Notes under the pieces: model-generated
The model's database searches: none
What the model was told of the DNA's origin: nothing
Seen by the model: only the letters and a program-made list of their open reading frames with translations
Part shown: positions 33,604 to 35,898 of the stretch, piece by piece
How the letters are laid out: the number at the start of each line of letters is the position of its first letter
Numbering within the stretch: position 1 is the first letter of the stretch
Made by a program: the position numbers and the translations under genes
Source: Psychrobacter celer
GTDB lineage: Bacteria; Pseudomonadota; Gammaproteobacteria; Pseudomonadales; Moraxellaceae
Direction of reading: 5' to 3'
NCBI RefSeq assembly: GCF_016107555.1
Contig: NZ_JABASU010000027.1
Location: forward strand, 1 to 35,898
DNA: 35,898 nucleotides

Positions 33604-34560
33604 ATGAATAAAGACAATAGCAATGAGCAAGACATACACGATCAACTTGTTAACCTAGTGACTTCATTGACTCCGGTCATTGGGGCCTTGCGTGAGCTGA
33701 TTAAGCGAGCCGATGATGCGGTAGCGAGGCGGCTTGAGCGTTCGCTTAGCGGTATTGATAGCAAGGTGAGTGAGGTGTCTTCTGCCATTGAGGAATTAGG
33801 TAGTAGCGCAAGCACAACTTCGCAGGCATTGAGTCAGTATCAAGAACTCGTGTTAAAGCAGCTTCAAGCAGCAGTGACGGCTTTCACTGACAATGAGATG
33901 CCGCGTCGTTATGATGACAAAATAGCGGGCATCATCACCGATATGAAGCAGCAGATTGATACGGCTGTAGAGTCGGTCGTCACTGCTAAAAACGATAGCA
34001 TAGAGGTACAAATCAGTACCATGCAAGGAGTTGCTGATAAACTTAGCGCAAGCGCTGACAATCTAGCCCTATTCACCAATCAGTACCAAGCTGGTCATAA
34101 GCAGATTATTGAAGATATTGAGACCTTTGAGGCTACTACCAAAACGCGGATTGAGCAGGTCGAGGCTAGAGCTAGTAAAGACTTGGACAAAATTCATAAG
34201 TCCATTGAGACTATGAGTATTAAAAGGATTGCAGCCGCTGTCGCAGCGGGTACGATGGCTGTGATAATAAGTTTGGTGGCCCTGGTATTTTGGTATGTGC
34301 CAAGCTTTGATGAGATTGCAGAGATGAAATACCAGCAAGCAGAGCTACAGCGCGGCATCGATGAGCTTGAAACGGGGTGGAAGCAGGCATTTGATGACGC
34401 TCAAAGTCAGCAGATTATTCTGGCTTGTGATGTTAATGAAGCGCAGCCTGATGCAATCAGCTGGTGCGTTAGAGCAGACAGTAAGAGTGTTTTGAGAGAT
34501 GAAAGAGGCTTTGTTTATTATAAAATAGCTGGGGTGCCGCGTGCAAAGCCGACTGAGTAA
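33604..34560 (+). CDS. Membrane-anchored coiled-coil protein linked to mobA
   Basis: A 318-residue protein from ATG 33604 (MNKDNSNEQDIHDQL); an upstream ATG at 33532 would add 24 His-rich residues and overlap mobA by 47 bp. Long helical and coiled-coil part (residues 15-205, with an alternating SxISxxxxELG pattern), one membrane helix at about 210-233 (AAAVAAGTMAVIISLVALVF), and a small C-terminal domain (residues 275-318) with two Cys and a RGFVYYKIAGVPR end. The layout resembles MobE/MbeD-type accessory proteins next to MOBQ relaxases. I infer help in mobilisation or in positioning the relaxosome at the membrane. Confidence 0.6.
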   Translation: MNKDNSNEQDIHDQLVNLVTSLTPVIGALRELIKRADDAVARRLERSLSGIDSKVSEVSSAIEELGSSASTTSQALSQYQELVLKQLQAAVTAFTDNEMPRRYDDKIAGIITDMKQQIDTAVESVVTAKNDSIEVQISTMQGVADKLSASADNLALFTNQYQAGHKQIIEDIETFEATTKTRIEQVEARASKDLDKIHKSIETMSIKRIAAAVAAGTMAVIISLVALVFWYVPSFDEIAEMKYQQAELQRGIDELETGWKQAFDDAQSQQIILACDVNEAQPDAISWCVRADSKSVLRDERGFVYYKIAGVPRAKPTE

Positions 34561-34663
34561 AGGCGTATGGTAATAGTGAGCTATATTGCCCAAAATTGCG
34601 TCTTCTAAAACATATAAGACTGAAAAAAGGCTTGTTTGATTGTCGTTATCTTTGTCTATATTA

Positions 34664-34695
34664 AAAAGCCAGATAATGACACTTTATCTGGCTTT
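34664..34695 (-). terminator. Terminator between convergent genes
   Basis: Perfect arms aaagccagataa (34665-34676) and ttatctggcttt (34684-34695). The T-run is on the minus strand side, so it mainly serves the 34749 gene, but it lies between convergent genes. Confidence 0.75.
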
Positions 34696-34748
34696 AAGGG
34701 TTATTGTTTCTTGTTAAACAAGTTGTCTGTAAATATAAGCTAAAGCCA

Positions 34749-35024
34749 TTACGCTGCTTGGTCAGTGTGAGCTGTGACCAACTCTATAAAAGCAGTTTCA
34801 AGGGTGCTTAACGCATGATCGTCAACGATAAGACCGTCATCTAGCTGTCGTTGCACCCAGACATAGACTGCTTCGTCATTATGAAGAATAGAGTCAACGC
34901 TAAGTAATGATGCTAACTGTGTTCCTTGTTGTATTTGTAGACTTGATAACAGTTGATAGGCTAAAGACTTAGCGTTGTTACTAAACCATGTGCAGCTGTT
35001 GAGCCGCGATAGATTGTTATTCAT
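34749..35024 (-). CDS. Hypothetical protein
   Basis: A 91-residue, mostly helical soluble protein: start MNNNLSRLNSCTWFSNNAKS, middle LLSVDSILHNDEAVYVWVQR, end FIELVTAHTDQAA. It has a strong ribosome site (caggagaatacta) and its own terminator, so it is likely a real gene. I recognise no family. It precedes an XRE-type regulator read in the same direction 155 bp upstream. Confidence 0.65.
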   Translation of the reverse strand: MNNNLSRLNSCTWFSNNAKSLAYQLLSSLQIQQGTQLASLLSVDSILHNDEAVYVWVQRQLDDGLIVDDHALSTLETAFIELVTAHTDQAA

Positions 35025-35179
35025 TAGTATTCTCCTGCAGATTATTATATGTTAATAATGGATAAAATGACTTACTACAGGTCAAATTATACCTATATTT
35101 TAATCTATTACAAGAGAAAATAACCTTCTATAGGTCTTTTTGTCTGTTTGAAGACAATCACAGCTCATGACAACGTTAT

Positions 35180-35404
35180 TTATGCTGGTGATTCACTGCT
35201 GTCCTCATTTATGATTTCGTATAAATCACCAACATTAATTCTAAAATAAGTACATAAAGACTCGATGACATCTAGATCAACGCGGGTGGCTTCTTCATGA
35301 TACATGCGAGTAATGGTGCCACGATTGATGCCAGTATCCCTTGCGACATCGGCAATTTTAAGGCGTCTTTCGCCCATGATGGTCGATAAGTGACACTTCA
35401 CCAT
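35180..35404 (-). CDS. XRE-family helix-turn-helix regulator
   Basis: A 74-residue protein that is little more than a Cro/C1-type helix-turn-helix (HTH_26): LKIADVARDTGINRGTITRM as the recognition unit, then LDVIESLCTYFRINVGDLYE. The short acidic tail ends SSESPA. Start ATG 35404 follows gaggaaaccact. Such stand-alone regulators commonly control plasmid copy or mobile-element genes; its target is unknown. It may also control the 34749 gene. Confidence 0.88.
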   Translation of the reverse strand: MVKCHLSTIMGERRLKIADVARDTGINRGTITRMYHEEATRVDLDVIESLCTYFRINVGDLYEIINEDSSESPA

Positions 35405-35654
35405 AGTGGTTTCCTCATTAACGATTAGTGGTTTTGATTGGTGAGCGGATTATAACGAATATGAGTGGCTAACGTATTCCTTTTAGTAGCTCAAATTGAT
35501 ATTCAATAGCGGTAATTTACTAGTAGTAGGCAGTTTATTATGCTGTCTTTAATGCAGAACGTCTATCATAATGGATAGACGCTAGTTAGAAAAGACGATG
35601 CTATTTTGACTATGAAGTATTGCTATTAGTAGTGATGTGACGTACATTTTTAGT
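35405..35654. other. Gap before the second array
   Basis: No gene is seen. There are several AT-rich direct repeats of short length, and tctatcataatggataga at 35569-35582 forms a small dyad. Confidence 0.4.
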
Positions 35655-35750
35655 TATACTTATATACTTATATACTTATATACTTATATACTTATATACT
35701 TATATACTTATATACTTATATACTTATATACTTATATACTTATATACTTA
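35655..35750. repeat. Tandem array, 12 perfect copies of tatactta
   Basis: Twelve head-to-tail copies of an 8-bp unit, 96 bp, without a mismatch. It ends 8 bp before the stop codon of the transposase tail at the right edge. It is a different sequence from the gagtattt array at 7741-7828 but has the same unit length. Confidence 0.97.
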
Positions 35751-35758
35751 CCCCACTC

Positions 35759-35898
35759 TCAACTTGAAATAAGCAAATCAAACTGAAGAGGCGGGTTACC
35801 AAGTTTTTTGTTGAGTACAAAGCACAGATTATGCGACAGAATTTTACGAATCAATCGATGAGACAAATGCCATAAATCTCTTGCTCGCACTCTTTGTA
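35759..35898 (-). CDS. Transposase C-terminal part (runs off the right edge)
   Basis: The minus-strand frame reads QRVRARDLWHLSHRLIRKIL, then SHNLCFVLNKKLGNPPLQFD and LLISS before the stop at 35759-35761. This end, with LSHRLIRKILSHNLC and GNPPLQFDLLI, has the style of a DDE transposase C-terminus. The family cannot be named from 46 residues. The window edge probably falls inside an insertion sequence. Confidence 0.5.
   Translation of the reverse strand, partial: QRVRARDLWHLSHRLIRKILSHNLCFVLNKKLGNPPLQFDLLISS

Noticed and set aside
1..35898. A closed circle formed by joining the two window ends
   Set aside because: The ends share no overlap and joining them does not restore the oleate hydratase or transposase frame.

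Overview
The window reads as part of a mobilisable plasmid, or a plasmid integrated in a chromosome, from a Moraxellaceae gammaproteobacterium, most likely Psychrobacter. This rests on the low-GC codon use, the style of LspA, Lnt and Ccm proteins, and the mix of Rep_3 replicons, a KfrA-like protein and a MOBQ relaxase. The species call is an inference from sequence style, not a database match.

Region 1 (1-4.9 kb) is a patchwork of broken mobile elements and small cargo genes: the start of an oleate hydratase gene running off the left edge, a truncated IS3-family element, the right-end scar of a second IS3 element, a YfbU stub, a Nudix hydrolase, a small IS256-like remnant, a lipoprotein that appears to join a g-type and a c-type lysozyme-inhibitor domain, a second lipoprotein, a small membrane protein and another IS3 fragment.

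Region 2 (4.9-8.5 kb) is bounded by an imperfect inverted repeat of about 92 bp. It holds an intact serine recombinase, a self-inhibited type Fic protein, an 88-bp array of an 8-bp repeat and a dead second recombinase facing the first.

Region 3 (8.8-23.0 kb) carries envelope, redox and metal functions: a DUF3817 membrane protein, lspA, the ccmFGHI operon, a Cd/Zn/Pb P-type ATPase with its divergent MerR-type regulator, a secreted CHAP-type amidase, a DUF411 lipoprotein, lnt and a CDF metal exporter. Metal export (ATPase, CDF, DUF411) lies beside cytochrome c maturation and lipoprotein processing. The ccmABCDE genes are not in the window.

Region 4 (23.0-24.5 kb) contains decayed transposase and recombinase tails, the C-terminal end of a lost gene with its terminator, and a structured stretch with no convincing gene.

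Region 5 (24.5-34.7 kb) is plasmid backbone: kfrA with a perfect operator, an orphan BrnA-like antitoxin, a first Rep_3 initiator with iterons, a YoeB/YefM toxin-antitoxin pair, an orphan RelB/DinJ-like antitoxin, a second Rep_3 initiator, a small accessory gene, an oriT-like inverted repeat, a MobA/MobL relaxase and an overlapping membrane-anchored coiled-coil gene. Two initiators suggest a fused replicon. Region 6 (34.7-35.9 kb) holds two small genes, a second 8-bp repeat array and the tail of a transposase cut by the right edge.
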